Assembly: GCA_020205615.1 (NCBI GenBank)
Contig: CM035153.1
Coordinates: forward strand, 100,399,735 to 100,463,734
From: Panax quinquefolius
Lineage: Eukaryota; Streptophyta; Magnoliopsida; Apiales; Araliaceae
DNA length: 64,000 nucleotides
Direction of reading: 5' to 3'
Both the position numbers and the translations under genes were made by a program. The notes under the pieces were generated by a model. It was given only the letters and a program-made list of their open reading frames with translations. It searched no databases and had not been told where the DNA came from. Positions within the stretch are counted from its first letter, which is position 1; each line of letters starts with the position of its first letter. This document shows positions 23,701-36,511 of the stretch, piece after piece.

Positions 23701-24204
23701 AAGGTCTTGGACCGGAGTTTATGTTTTACTGGATATTATTCATTGTGAAACAATTTGAAAGAAAGATGAAGTGCTATTTTGAATTATCAATAGTACTTCA
23801 TAAGTATTGTTCAGTTAATAAAGATATACGATTCTTATGTGTCAAGCATGTTGTTATTGAAATTGTCATACTTGTTGAGCTAGTTATGCTCACTCTTGCT
23901 TGAACCATATGAATGCAGCTAAGACTGAACGTCCTAAAGGATCGCATAAAGATAAAGGAAAGGCTAAGGCAGACCGTTAAGCTGTCCATGTAATAGTATA
24001 GGTATAATGATGTAATATAATTGATATTATGAAAAAGAACGTTTGTAATGGGTATAGAACCTGGGAAATGTAATAATATTACTTTGAATATATAGAAGAC
24101 ATGTTCGTTCTTTTGAGGCTTTTCAATTGAATGAATGTATGAATGGTAGTATCGTATAGCACCATATATCGGGTTGGAAGATACCCGGATTTGGGGGCGC
24201 TACA
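20787..24204 (+). repeat. 5' LTR of element G (3.42 kb)
   Basis: TGTAATGACCGAG at the start, TTGGGGGCGCTACA at the end. It aligns throughout with 32569-35964. One stretch (about 22715-22935) is much more diverged from its partner than the rest. It contains a tandem pair of a 21-bp unit (AAGTATTATGTGTGATGACC, about 21544-21585). Confidence 0.95.
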
Positions 24205-24225
24205 GGTTGGTATCAAAACCTAGGT
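24205..24225 (+). other. Primer-binding site of element G
   Basis: GGTTGGTATCAAAACCTAGG directly follows the LTR; TTGGTATCA is the conserved part of the methionine-tRNA-type site, the rest is altered. Confidence 0.75.
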
Positions 24226-24411
24226 TATAAAACTTAAGGGGGAAATTAGAACCTTAAGTCATAACCTTAAGAAAAGTCAAAGAAGTAAAAGATGAAAAGT
24301 AACCCTATAAAAGTGCATTATAATTATGTTATGTGTTTTTATTATTTTACTGACGTGTACTAATCAAACTATATTGTTTTGTTGTAGTTGTCAGGAGAAA
24401 ATGAAATGTAA

Positions 24412-24919
24412 AGAGATATACATGTAGTTAGCGAGGATTCGGTGAATCGAGTAGAGATCCTACCAAATCCTATAGCAGTAGAACCAGAAGTGGTGACAAT
24501 TGAGTTTGGAGACTCGGACAACTTAGACTACATGTCTGTGTTTGATGGCATGCTAGAGGAAGAGGTGGATGTGATGTCTTTTGACCAGGTAGCACCTACA
24601 GAAGAGTTGACTTCGGGGGAGTCAATGAAGGCATTATTCATGTCTGTCAGTATGGGTAGAAATGTCCAATTATTGTAAGGAGGTAAAGGAGTTAAAAGAG
24701 GAACTTCAAGCTGTCCGAGAGGACAAGACTGGTATGGAGGGTATGTGGGAAGAGGAGCATGATGATCGAATTTTGGCCAAGGACAAGGTCCATGAGCTGA
24801 AAAACAAAGTCTTTGAGCTCAAGCATGAGCTAAAGACTAAGAGACAAAAGATAGAAATAATGTCCTATATACATAGGAGTTCTAATGCGATTTCCGGTGA
24901 AAGTAGTGGGTACCGATAA
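24412..24919 (+). pseudogene. Pre-gag ORF of element G, acidic/coiled-coil, function unknown
   Basis: Two overlapping frames lie between the primer-binding site and gag. The first (open from 24412, no ATG; usual reading from a GTG at 24442, 78 aa) is acidic (VTIEFGDSDNLDYMSV, EEEVDVMSF). The second (24662-24919, 85 aa) is highly charged with spaced Leu/Val (VKELKEELQAV, KVHELKNKVFELKHELK), as expected for a coiled coil. They look like one former ORF split by a frameshift near 24660-24680. I do not recognise a family. A 370-bp gap without genes separates it from gag. Confidence 0.5.
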
Positions 24920-25316
24920 AAGAAGGGCGGACCCTCTTATACTATCTCGTCGAGATGTTATTACGGTGCGCCAAGAAAAATTTTGAGAATGCCATACGGC
25001 AGATGTAATCTAGCAATAGCTAGAATAGTTTAGATATGTAAATATTATATATCTAGTAGTGACATAAAACCCTCTTTTGTATATAAAAGGGTAGTCTTTT
25101 GTAAATCCCAACTTTTGGAAAGTAACTGTAGGATAGTAATGTAATCAACTTAGGCTGTACAATGTAAGTAATGTAGTATTATACTACAAGTGATGAATCA
25201 ATATAAGTCTTTTATGGAAAATATTGAGTAATGGGTATGAGTTATTGTTTAATCATAAATAATAACTAACCAACAAGAAGAAAGTAATAATGACATGTTG
25301 TTTTCTTAACAGCAAA

Positions 25317-28300
25317 ATGTCGTCAAGAAGGAGACAACGGAATCAAGAATCTAATGAAAATCAACCGGAGGGAGGTCCGGTTAATCCAATGCAAGAGTTC
25401 GTTAATCTCTTAACGGTCGCATTTAATAGAACTGGGGCTAATGTACCCATAAATTCTGGAGTAGTACGAGCTACTACTTTTAAGGATTTCAAAAGTGTCA
25501 TCCACGGAGTTCAAAGGAACTACTGACCCTATAGAAGCCCGCATACATGGGTGAAAGAGATTGAGAAAGCATTTGTTATAGCAAATGTTGACGAGGTCGA
25601 AGGTTGCTTTTGCAACCTATATGATGAAGGGTGAGGCTAATTTCTGGTGGGAGGCAAACCAAAGTTAGGGCTTAGATAGAAAATCTAACGTGGGTAAGGT
25701 TCAAGGAGATTTTCTTTGAGAACTACTTTCCCACGAGCATGCAAGGAAGAATAGAAATTCGATTTCTTGATTTAAAGCAAGGGGATATGACAGTTCCCCA
25801 GTATGCTGCCAAATTTAACGAACTAGCAAGGTTTGCTCCACATCAAGTGGACACTGAGGTAAGGAAGGCTAGACGATTCGAGCAAGGCTTGAAACCCTGG
25901 CTCTATAGTCGAATTTTGGTGTTCCAAAGTACTTCTTTCGGGACCATACTAGAAAAGGAAATAATTGCTGAAGGTGGAAATGAGGCTCTTAGCCAGTACC
26001 ACAAAGATAAGAAAAACAAGGGTAAAGCCGATGGAGGAATAAAGACCGAGGGAGCCAGCGGTAGTGGCGACGGTGAAAAAAAGGAAGGGATTTAACTCTG
26101 GGAATACCGGAGTAAAACAAGGGGATCCTAAGAAAAGGATGGAGGCCTGTAAAACCTGTGGGAAGACTCACTTAGGAGTCTGTCTCAAGGGAAAGGCAGT
26201 ATGTTATAACTGTGGACAAGAAGGGCACATTTTGCCTAACTGTCCAAGTCCAAAGAAAAATCATGGATGCTGAAGACCCCAACTTATTATTAATGAAATT
26301 TAATTTTCTCTATTTATTATTTTGAAATAGTAAGGGTTGATTTGATTAATGTGGATAGTTAGGGGTAAAATACGCAAATATTTCAAAATAAGCAAGTGGT
26401 TATAAAATATTCATTGTTGTCGGAGAATATTCGTCTTTGTCAGAAATATTCGTATTTACGCAAGTAACGACCCAAATGTGGGCCCATAACTGAAAGCGAT
26501 TGGATGAAGAAAACGACAAATATAAGTTGTTTAAAAATAATCTAGGCGTGGTTATTCTGATTATCTTGTTAAAATACCCGTGGTTAAAACACGAGAAGAT
26601 ACTGCGGTATTGCACCAATTATTGATTCTTACGTGAAGGCACTACTCAATAATGGTTACGATAATTAATGATCGATATTTTATTGAGTTAATAATTGCTG
26701 CGTTGATATTTTATATTCTTTGTTGTTTCAATAATTGTCATTACACAAGATTTTTCATTATCGAAGCAATAATTCATATTATCTGAATAATATTATTAGA
26801 TAACATTATTGGCAATGTCTAGAAAGTTACGTCTAAGGAGAGGTTTGGTCACCTAATCATACGCCAAAGAAGAAGAAATTCTTATTGAAAGCCCCTCTAT
26901 CCCTGAACCTGCACGGTTGTCAATAATGTGATTCTGTAATATTATTTATGAATAATTAATTATTGATTTATATGATGAGAAAAAATATTGATTTTATGAG
27001 GATATAGATGGAGAAAATTTTTAATGTGACAATTGTTGAAAATTAATATTTTATCTTTTTCGATAAAATAATTCATTTAAATATATTATTTTAATAATAT
27101 ATTAACGATGATATTTTATAATGAATGTGGGATATATGAGTATATGAGGAGGAAGAGTATTTTGTGGCATTAAATGTTTAACACATGTTTTGTGTGTTGG
27201 TGGACACAATTATTGAATCAAAATTTGATTATAGCTGTAAAATCGCCTGCTTGTGGATTTCTGCCAATTTCTATTTGGAATTTGGAAAAACTTTCTTCCG
27301 TAAAGTTGTAGAGAATTGAATTTCCTATAAAAACTCACGAGATTCGAATTTTCTGATGAAAGGGCTATTTATTATGAATTATTGAAGTTCAAGTTCAAAT
27401 AATTAATTTTTGGGAGTTTTAGTTAATTATTTTGAGAAAAACGTTTTTTAAACTAAGTTGGCCTCACATGTGATTCAAATGGGCTGAGATCAGTTGTCTA
27501 AGGTGGGCTAAAAAAATGTGAAAAATATATTAATATTATATTCAATTTTACTGCTTTTGGTGTTCTAAGCATTTTCCTATAAATAAGGTGCTTAGGTTAG
27601 AATTGAAAAACACACCGTAAACCTGAAGTTTCTCTCTATTTCTCTCTCGATATATTGAGCGTATTCTTGTGAGTATACTTTGAGTATTGTTAGATTCAAG
27701 GTAAGTTCCTTTCAAAGACTATACCCTATTCCAATTAGAAGTACTAATCTTTCGAGGTAAGGGATGTTATTTTCTTCTCAAATGATATTATTTCTTCAAT
27801 ATCATTATGCTGAAATATTGGTTGGAACTTTTTATCAAATTTAGAACTTTTTCATGTCGGGGTTACTATTCATGAGTTACTATTCACGAGTTACTATTCA
27901 TGAGTTACTATTCACGATTTACTATTCACGAGTACTATTCATGAAGCGTGAAGATGTTTTTTTGTGGAATTTCTATCTTTTGGTGTCGGAGTTACTATTC
28001 ACGTATACGGCACTATTCACGATATCTGACACTATTCAATCGAAAAAAATTCTTCTTTTGTCCAAAATATCTATTCGGATACTAGCTTTGATTGTATCCA
28101 TGTTTTGATCATTCTTGAATTTTACACCACTATGATTATTTTGAGGTATTTTTGAACATGGATAAAACAAAGTACTAATCCTTAATCCTTAATCCTTGTC
28201 ATTTTGTTTCACCGGATTCGCTTTCTTTAAAAAATATTTTTCATCATCCTCGCCTTTAAATGATGATATTATTGAATATCTTTGGCTCAGTAGTGCAAAG

Positions 28301-29082
28301 ATGAATGATTTCAAGAATATCTTTAGTCGTAGTTCAAAGATGAACAGTGTTTAGATGAACACTGACTAATCGATGAATATCTTTGGCCCATGAGTGCAAA
28401 GATGAATATTTGATTCCGGATGTATATTGATTGATGTTCTGAGGATAAAAATAGATGAGCGATGAACTTTTAAATTCATACATAGAAGATAGTAGTTTGC
28501 ATTCTCTACTTAACTCTTCTAATGAATTATTATTTCATTGCGAATATTGATTTAAAATTTGTTGTCTATTGTATTCTATTAGATTTTTCCCAATTGAAGA
28601 CCAACGGTAATTTGTTGTATATTATCTTAGTCATAATATTCTTTATTTGGGCTAGTTGAGCTCACCCTTTTCCTTTTTGTTCCCTTTTTCTTCTCAGGAG
28701 GCGAGAATATAGCGAGTACGAGTCAGGGTATGGAATGAAGGTTTTAGAAAGGATTGTTTAGTAGTCCTCACCATTTTTGTAAAATAATGTATCAATAAAT
28801 GTGATGAGGATTTATTTGAGTATAGATATTTTCTAGAAGATAATATTTGTATTCAAACTCACAGTTTTACTGTTGTAATAATAAAGTTGTAGTTGTTTCT
28901 ATACCATGTATTGACAACTCAGAATAGGTGATGTATACCTATTTTGGGGGCGTCACAGATGCTTTGTATGTAGATCAACTGATCACATAGCAAAGAACTG
29001 CCCGAAGAAGGGGACGAATGAAAACAAGGGCACTAATAGCGGTAAGTTAGCTATTGGTGGTCCAGCACAGCTGGCTAGGCCA
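25317..29082 (+). pseudogene. Gag of element G, split by solo LTR S
   Basis: The ATG at 25317 opens MSSRRRQRNQ. The frame is lost near 25526 and resumes at 25739 (LDLKQGDMTVPQYAAKFNEL, the conserved gag helix; RFEQGLKPW), then shifts again near 26060. The C-terminal zinc region has CKTCGKTH, CYNCGQEGH and, after the solo LTR, CRSTDHIAKNC (from 28963). Joining 26265 to 28958 restores the third knuckle, so S inserted into an older gag. Gag would form the particle and bind RNA. Confidence 0.85.
26271..28957 (+). repeat. Solo LTR S (2.69 kb) of the A/B family, with target-site duplication
   Basis: Starts TGAAGACCCCAAC and ends GGGGGCGTCACA. The 5 bp on each side are GATGC (26266-26270 and 28958-28962), a perfect target-site duplication. 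The sequence is the reverse complement counterpart of LTRs A and B. No internal region remains, so it arose by recombination between the two LTRs of a full element. It carries the same arrays: GAATAGTAAC type at 27863-28027, and TTTGCACT/CCAAAG type at 28260-28410. Confidence 0.95.
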
Positions 29083-29478
29083 ATGGCTCGTACCTTTAAT
29101 ATGATGGTCCAAGATGCGATGGCATCAGGGGATGTAGTCGCATGTATTATTCTGATCAACAACATAAATGCTTACGTGTTGTTTGATTCGGGTGCTACTT
29201 GTTCGTTTATAGCATGTGATTTTGCTAGACGATTAGAATTATTTCCCAAAAAGTTACCTATACCTTTGAATATTAAGGTAGCAAACGAAGAGATAATTCA
29301 TGTTGAAGATATTCATAGGAGTTATTGCGTAGATATACGTGGTTGTGAATTATCGGTAGATTTGATACCGATAAAGTTAGGAGAATTCGATGTAATTCTT
29401 GGAATGGATTGGTTGATTAACCATGGAGCAATTATAGATTGCCAAAAGAAATGTGTGAGCATTAGGACATTAAAATAA
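29083..29478 (+). pseudogene. Aspartic protease of element G
   Basis: An open 131-aa frame contains the retropepsin active site LFDSGATCSFI (about residues 34-44) and the downstream block GEFDVILGMDWL typical of gypsy proteases. It follows the last gag zinc knuckle in the same frame (LARPMARTFNMM linker), consistent with a Gag-Pol polyprotein. A TAA at 29476 then breaks the frame before the RT linker (VPIVNEF-like text at about 29620). Confidence 0.85.
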
Positions 29479-29532
29479 TCTCCTATAATATTTTACGGTA
29501 ATAAATTATCGGGACGTTCGTGTTGCCTTACG

Positions 29533-31005
29533 ATGACACAAACTAGAAAACTGTTAAGGAAGGGGTGTGTAGGTTATCTGTGTCATGTTGTTGATACCCA
29601 GCGAGTGGGAGCGACCATGGAACAGATACCTATAGTGAATGAATTCATGGATTTATTTCCAAGTGAATTACCGGGTTTACCGCCGGATAGGGAGATCGAA
29701 TTTATAATAGACATTGTGCCATGAGTGGCACCTGTCTCAAGGGCACCATATCATATGGCAGCAGTGGAAATGAAAGAGTTAATGGTTCAGTTACAGGAAC
29801 TATTGGACAGAAAGTACATTCAACCAAGTGTTTCCCCGTGGGGGGCACTGGTATTGTTTGTCAAAAAGAAAGACGGATCGTTAAGGCTTTGTATCGACTA
29901 GCGAGAGTTGAACAAGTTAACGATAAAGAATAAATACCCATTGCCCAGGATCGATGATCTTTTTGATCAGTTGAAAGGGACAAAGTATTTTTCTAAGATA
30001 GATTTGCGGATGGGGTATCACCAATTAAAGGTTAGGAAGGAAGATGTACCAAAGACGGCATTCAGGACTCGTTATGGTCATTATGAGTTTCTGGTGATGT
30101 CATTTGGGTTGACGAATGCACCAGCTGCATTTATTGATATGATGAACAGAGTGTTCAAGCAATATTTGGACAAGTTCATCGTTGTGTTTATCGATGATAT
30201 TCTAGTCTATTCTAAGACGCCAGAAGATAATGCTGAACACCTAAGGTTAGTGTTGGAGACACTAAGGAAAGAGAAGTTATATGCGAAATTCATTAAGTGT
30301 GAATTTTGGATAGAGAAGGTGCAGTTTTTAGGTCATGTCATTGACCAAGAGGGAATTTCAGTGGATCCAGCGAAGGTAGAAGCAGTGATGAACTGGGAAC
30401 AACCGAAAACGCCGACTGAGGTGCGTAGTTTCTTAGGGTTAGCAGGATACTATCGAAGATTTATCCAAGATTTTTCGAAGATAGCTACTCCGTTGACTAA
30501 CTTGATAAGGAAGACAGTGAAATACGTATGGACGGATAAATGTGAAGAGTGTTTTCAAGAACTGAAGAAAAGATTGAGTGAAGCGCCTGTTTTGTCATTA
30601 CCCGATGACATAGGAAATTTCATAGTATATAGTGATGCTTCGCATAGAGGACTTGGTTGCGTGCTCATGCAGCATGGCAAGGTCATTGCGTATGCATCAC
30701 GGCAGTTGAAGGATTATGAGAAAGTTTACCCTACTCGTGATCTGGAACTGGTCGCGGTAGTATTTGCTTTAAAGATATGGAGACATTATCTTTATGGGGA
30801 AAAATGTGAGATATACACAGACCATAAGAGTCTAAAATATATCTTCACACAGAAGGAGTTGAATATGAGACAAAGGAGATGGCTGGAGTTGATAAAGGAT
30901 TACGATTGTGAAATCCTATATCACCTTGAAAAAGCCAATGTAGTTGCCGATGCCTTAAGTAGGAAGGGTCGGGAAAAGTTGTCTATGTTAACGACTCAAA
31001 ATTAG
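29533..31005 (+). pseudogene. Reverse transcriptase and RNase H of element G, nearly complete
   Basis: 29533-29724 holds the protease-RT linker (FPSELPGLPPDREIEF). A TGA at 29722 and a TAG near 29900, inside the conserved LCIDxREL motif, close the frame. From 29908 a single 365-aa frame has [13 protein letters not shown], the catalytic [26 protein letters not shown], then RNase H with [36 protein letters not shown] and the tether VVADALSRK. All catalytic Asp/Glu positions I expect are present. Of the broken pol regions here this is the best preserved. Confidence 0.92.
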
Positions 31006-32522
31006 TTAATAACAGAGATGGCTAGGATAGAAATAAAATTGAAGATGCCAAGTGAATCGGGGCAGATACTTTTTGCGACGGAGATGCAATCTACCATAGT
31101 AGAGAGAGTTAAAGAGGTACAACTCAAAACTGATGAGTGTGACCAAGTGAAGAACATGATTGCCGATGAAAAGGATATTAAGTATAGTCTTGATAATGAG
31201 GGATTATTAAGATTTGAAGGAAGAATTTGGGTTCCGAATGAGACAGAGTTAAAAGAAAAAGTGTTACAAGAAGCTCATAGTTCAAGGTACTCGATACATC
31301 CTGGTAGCACTAAGATGTATCAAGACCTTCGACAGAGTTTTTGGTGGCCAAACATGAAAAGAGAAATAGCATAATATGTTAGTAGGTGCTTGACTTGTCA
31401 AAAAGTTAAGGCTGAACATCAATGACCCAGTGGCTTATTACAGTCATTGGAGATTCCAGAATGGAAGTGGGAGCATATCACGATGGACTTCGTGGTGGGA
31501 CTTCCGACAACGACAAAAGGGTACGATTCGATTTGGGTAATAGTGGGCCGATTGATGAAGTCGGCTCACTTCTTGCCAATTAGGGTCAAGAATAACTTAG
31601 ACGAATTAGTTAAACTTTATGTTAAGAAATTATTTCTAGACATGGAGTACAAGTATCGATTGTGTCAGATCGTGATCCACGATTCACATTGAACTTTTGG
31701 AGGAGTTTGCAAAAACAGTTAGGAACGTAGCTGAAGTTAAGTACAGCATATCATTCACAAACTGATGGATAGAGCGAAAGAACAATTCAGACGTTAGAAG
31801 ATATGTTGAGATCTTGCGTCATGGATTTCAAGGGTAGTTGGGATGATCACCTACCACTTGTAGAGTTTGCGTATAACAACAATTATCATGTAAGCATAGG
31901 TATGCCACCTTATGAAGCTTTGTACGGAAGGAGGTGCAGAACACCATTATATTGGGATGAGGTGGGAGAACGCCGAATGCTAGGACCAGAATTGGTGCAG
32001 CAGACAACGGATGTGGTAAAGTTAATTCGGATGCATCTTGTCACAACTCAAGACAGGCAGAAGAAGTATGCGAACTCGCATAGAATAAATTGAGAGTTTG
32101 AAGTAGGCTCATATGTGTTTCTAAAGGTATCTCCATGGAAAGGAAAGATACGCTTTAGAAAGAAGGGAAAGTTAAGTCCAAGGTTTATAGGACCTTTTAA
32201 AGTATTAAAATGGGTGGGAGAGGTAGCCTATGTGATAGCATTACCTCCAGACCTAGAACGAATACATAACGTGTTTAACGTATCTGTGTTACGTCCTTAT
32301 AAGCCAGACTATAAGCATGTAATCGAGTATGAGCCGATTCATATCGAGAAAGACTTAATGTACGAAGAATCGCCAATTCAAATCATCGATAGAAAAGAGC
32401 AAGTTCTTCGGAACAAAGTTATACCTTCGGTAAAGGTATTATGGAAGAATCACGATGCCGAAGAAGCAACGTGGGAATTAGAAGATAAGATGAAGAAAAA
32501 TTTTCCTCAATTATTTGATTAA
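31006..32522 (+). pseudogene. Integrase and chromodomain-like tail of element G
   Basis: 31018-31374 carries the zinc-binding start (IHPGSTKMYQDL); TAA follows, then CLTCQKVKAEH and another stop. 31447-31692 has WEHITMDFVVGLP with the first catalytic Asp. The second Asp and the Glu are in shifted frames (about 31660-31780). 31803-32093 continues (FKGSWDDHLPLVEFAYNNNY). 32115-32522 (135 aa) holds GPFKVL, HNVFNVSVLRPY and the chromodomain-like end (VKVLWKNHDAEEATWE). Such tails in chromoviruses are thought to steer integration to heterochromatin. Not functional as it stands. Confidence 0.88.
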
Positions 32523-32555
32523 AGTAAGACGAGATTCTGGGGACAGAATCCTTAT

Positions 32556-32568
32556 AAGGGGGGAAGGA
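32556..32568 (+). other. Polypurine tract of element G
   Basis: AAGGGGGGAAGGA lies directly before the TG of the 3' LTR, the expected plus-strand primer. Confidence 0.88.
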
Positions 32569-35500
32569 TGTAACGACCGAAAAATTCAGATTTTTTTTTT
32601 GTAAAATAATTTTATTGAATTAAATAATAAATAAAATTATATTCTCTGTGCTATCAAGATGGTTTTCATTATATAACCTAATAATGTGGGAATGTCGTAG
32701 TATTTTAGCTACATGAAGGAATTAAAGTGTTTAAATTTCCACGACAAAAATAAAAGTTTTTCGAGAAAATTTCTGAAAAAAACACTATTCATCGGTATTT
32801 ACTCGGGAATTATTTTTGAACTTTTGAGAAATACGTAATGATAGAATGTCAAGGTAAGATGGATTATGTAATAATAATCTAAGTATGGAAAATGCAATAT
32901 TTCGCTTGCGGACTTCAATTGAGAACGTTAAGGAAAGGGAAGAATTAATTAGTTAAGTAATAATCGTATGATACGTGAGTATTGTACGAGGTAATGAATA
33001 CAAGTATAATACAAGGTATTATACGAGTTTGTATGAATGAAGGTATATCATATATAACAAAGTTGTATATGAGTTAGAATACGAGAATGGTATGTAAACA
33101 ATACGTTATATGTTTTGAGCAATAGTATTGGACTTGTAGGATTTGTTAGGAATTTGTACAAGCCCAAGTGAATTATTGGTAAGGCCCAAATGTTAATTAA
33201 TGAACAAGTTAATGTTTATTAATACAAGCCCAAAAGTTAAGTAAGTTAATCCAAGCAAGCTAGGATCCATTGGGCTATAGTGACCCATGGGGAAAACAAT
33301 GTTATTATGGTTAATCTTGGTAATCAAGTATTATGTGTGATGACCAAGTATTATGTGTGATGACCAAGACTTAGGTGTAATGATCAAGCAAGAGATAAGT
33401 GTTGTGATTAACAAGTAATGAATAGTAAGGAGGTGGCTTAAAGAGGTGGGATGGTATATTGACTAAACTACCCTAACCTTGTGAATTCTATAAATAGAGG
33501 GAGTTTGTTAGCCATTTGTTAATTGTTCAACTCATCCCACAGAATTATAAAGTGCTTAAGTGTTAGAGAGAATAAGCTACTTTCATTTGAGAAAAAGAGG
33601 AAGAAGACTTATTCCAAAGAACTTTAAGGGTAAGACTTCTTGTCCATTAATCTTCTATCTCTACCATGATAGGTTGATAAGAGGAGTAGGGATTAGTGAG
33701 CATGGATGTTAAGAAGTAAGAAGAATGATTAATTAAATGAACTTAAGCCGCTTAAGTCGGAAATAAGTCATTTAAACTTGCATAAGTTATAAACTTATGA
33801 AGAAGCTATATGAACTTGTTATAGGTTAACCTTGAGAGTTTGTATGAAAATAAAGAACTTGTATGAACTTGTATCAAGTATACATGAATAAAACTATATG
33901 TTGAGAACATATAAGGATGATGATTAAAAGAATTTAATTATCATAAGTTATGAACAATGAAGCTATAAGTAGTTTATACTTTAACAAGTTTATAAGCTCA
34001 TGGTAGACTAAGTTAAAATCCAACATGAAAATAAGTTGTTGTAATAAGTATGTTGAGATGTTCATATGATGAATTGAATTCATTTGAAGTAATAAATGAA
34101 TCATAAGTAATGAAGATTTGTCAAAAATTGCACGATTGGACGATGATCGTCGAATTCGTGAAATTCTCGGAATAGAAGTCATATTTTGTGTTTGAAGTCG
34201 GAAATGTTGGTTTTTGATGGAGACAAGTGATATTTGGCATTATAGAGTTACGGACTCGAAAATGATCGAATTTCGATTTAGAACGAAGAAACGAGCATTG
34301 AATGTTCACGAACGTTTATCGTTTTCGTTAAAAATGAACCAATAGGTAAATTTTTAGAAAACGAAGTCAAAAATATAAAATTCTTGCATGAATACGTAGA
34401 GTATATAATTTGTGAACCGTAGGCTTTTGAACGAACCAATTCGGACTTAGAACGAAGAAGTTATGAGCCCGGGAATTTTGCAAAGTTGAAAAACTGTGTA
34501 AACTATCTGGTGCATAGAAGGCGGGCGCCAAATTCCAAAAAATTGTCAATGCCAAATACGTGAATAGTTTATGACCTCTTCAAGAGTGGTGCAGCAAGCA
34601 TGAACCATTTGTAAGGACTCATGTGCAGCCAAGTCCGGGACTTTGCTACTGTAATCTCGCGTCGTAGCACGGCTTAGGGAGAACAAGTTGGCGCCGAAGC
34701 GCCAGCCCTAGATCAAAGATAGTAAAGAATGTTTGTAAGTACAAAGAAAGGAATGTGATTAGTTCAAAGTGAACTTACCTTAAGGAACTTGAAGTAACAT
34801 TGTTAAAACCTTGTTAAACCTTAAGGATAGTATGAGAAGGTTGATAATAACCTAATCGAGTATGAATGTAAGTATGATGATAAGCCAGAATTAATAGTAA
34901 TCAGATCTAATACATGATTAGATTGAGATGAAGGGTAAGATACAGCTGTATACATACTTGATTATATATGACCTAATGTATGGCGTTATATAATCATGTA
35001 TTGTAGAGACTTGAAAGACTCGAACATAAAGTAATTTATACCGTAGCAGACGCTGAAGGCAAGTATTCTAACCCTTGTCTCAGTTCAATCTGAACAAGCT
35101 TTGTAATTCATGTATCCTTACGCATGAATTGATGTATGATAAAGTTAAAGCCAATTCTTTCGGCTAGACTTAATGCATTTGGTGGATTATTGATAATCTA
35201 TCCAACTGTTATTAAATGTTGTTATCTTTTGTCAACTACTCGATATGGTTTTCAAAAGAAGATTGAGTATGATAAACAAATTTTTTGTCGTCTTACGACA
35301 GGCACGTGAGGTTGCCACAAATTAAATGTGCATACGTTTAATGAATGTAGTGTTGATCACCATAGAGTACTATAGGCTGATCACCTAGAAGTGCTCGTAA
35401 GTAATACCGAACTTACGGACTTAGTGTCGGGTTGTCCTTTTCAAAGAAAGAATGAAATACTCAAGGTCTTGGACCGAAGTTTATGTTTTACTGGATATTA

Positions 35501-35964
35501 TTCATTGTGAAACAATTTGAAAGAAAGATGAAGTGCTATTTTGAATTATCAATAGTTCTTCATAACTATTGTTCAGTTAATAAAGATATACGATTCTTAT
35601 GTGTCAAACATGTTGTTATTGAAATTGTCATACTTGCTGAGCTAGTTATGCTCACTCTTGCTTGAACCATATGAATGCAGCTAAGACTGAACGTCCTGAA
35701 GGATCGCATAAAGATAAAGGAAAGGCTAAGGCAGACCGTTAAGTTGTCTATGTAATAGTATAGGTATAATGTTGTAATATAATTGATATTATGACAATGA
35801 ACATTTGTAATGGGTATAGAACCTGGGAAATATAAATATTACTTTGAATATATAGAAGACATGTTCGTTCTTTTGAGGCTTTTCAATTGAATGAATGTAT
35901 GAATGGTAGTATCGTATAGCACCATATGTCGGGTTGGGAGATACCCGGATTTGGGGGCGCTACA
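32569..35964 (+). repeat. 3' LTR of element G (3.40 kb)
   Basis: TGTAACGACCGAA to TTGGGGGCGCTACA, aligned end to end with 20787-24204 with scattered substitutions and a few small indels. Copia gag resumes immediately at 35965. Confidence 0.95.
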
Positions 35965-36320
35965 GACGTGGTCGTGGTCGTGGTCGTGGTCGTGGGCGGT
36001 TTAATTACCGCAACTATAATGGTCGTAATTTGTCAAATTCTAACAAACCTTCAAAGAATCAGGAGAAACAAGAAAAGGGGAAGAATATAAATAACAAAAA
36101 TACCAAGAAGGAAGAAAATATTTGTTATCGGTGTGGAATAAAAGGACATTGGTCTCGTACCTGTCGTACAGCCAAACATCTTGTTAATTTATATCAGTCC
36201 TCATTGAAAGGAAAGGAGAAGAACATAGAAATAAATTTTTTTCACCCACATCAAGATAATGATGATATTTATTTTGATGCTTTGGATATGACGCAACTTG
36301 ACATTATAGATTTTTTTTGA
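35965..36320 (+). pseudogene. Copia gag of element C, C-terminal part with zinc knuckle
   Basis: Begins in the Arg/Gly tract (RGRGRGRGRGR, encoded by CGTGGT repeats), continues through a Lys/Asn-rich linker and the CCHC knuckle CYRCGIKGHWSRTC, and ends at the TGA at 36318-36320. Joined to 20145-20786 this completes one copia gag. About 190 bp without coding signal, including a (TA)n run near 36456-36474, separate it from the protease frame. Confidence 0.9.
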
Positions 36321-36511
36321 GCAAAATAATGAGCAAGTTGATATTTCTTGTAATGAAAAATTTTAGTTCAGAATTATGTTAATCCTTTAAGTGTGTTTAT
36401 TTTATGTTAATGTATTTTGTTCATGTTGGCTTATTTAATGTAAATGATTGTGTTATTATATATATATATATATATTCATGAACTTATTTTATTCCTTTTC
36501 ATGAAGAAAAT

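Larger units (their letters stand above)
20787..35964 (+). mobile_element. Ty3/gypsy chromovirus (Tekay/Del-like) element G, with both LTRs
   Basis: Two near-identical LTRs (20787-24204 and 32569-35964) flank a primer-binding site, a pre-gag ORF, gag, protease, RT-RNase H, integrase and a chromodomain-like tail. It is inserted into the Arg/Gly-coding tract of copia gag. No perfect 5-bp target duplication is visible; the closest reading is GTCGT on the left and GACGT on the right. A solo LTR (26271-28957) interrupts its gag. Stops and frameshifts in every gene make it non-autonomous now. Confidence 0.93.

Noticed and set aside
27854..28108. 84-aa frame in solo LTR S
   Set aside because: Encoded by the GAATAGTAAC array (repeated YYSR-like peptide); no gene expected in an LTR.
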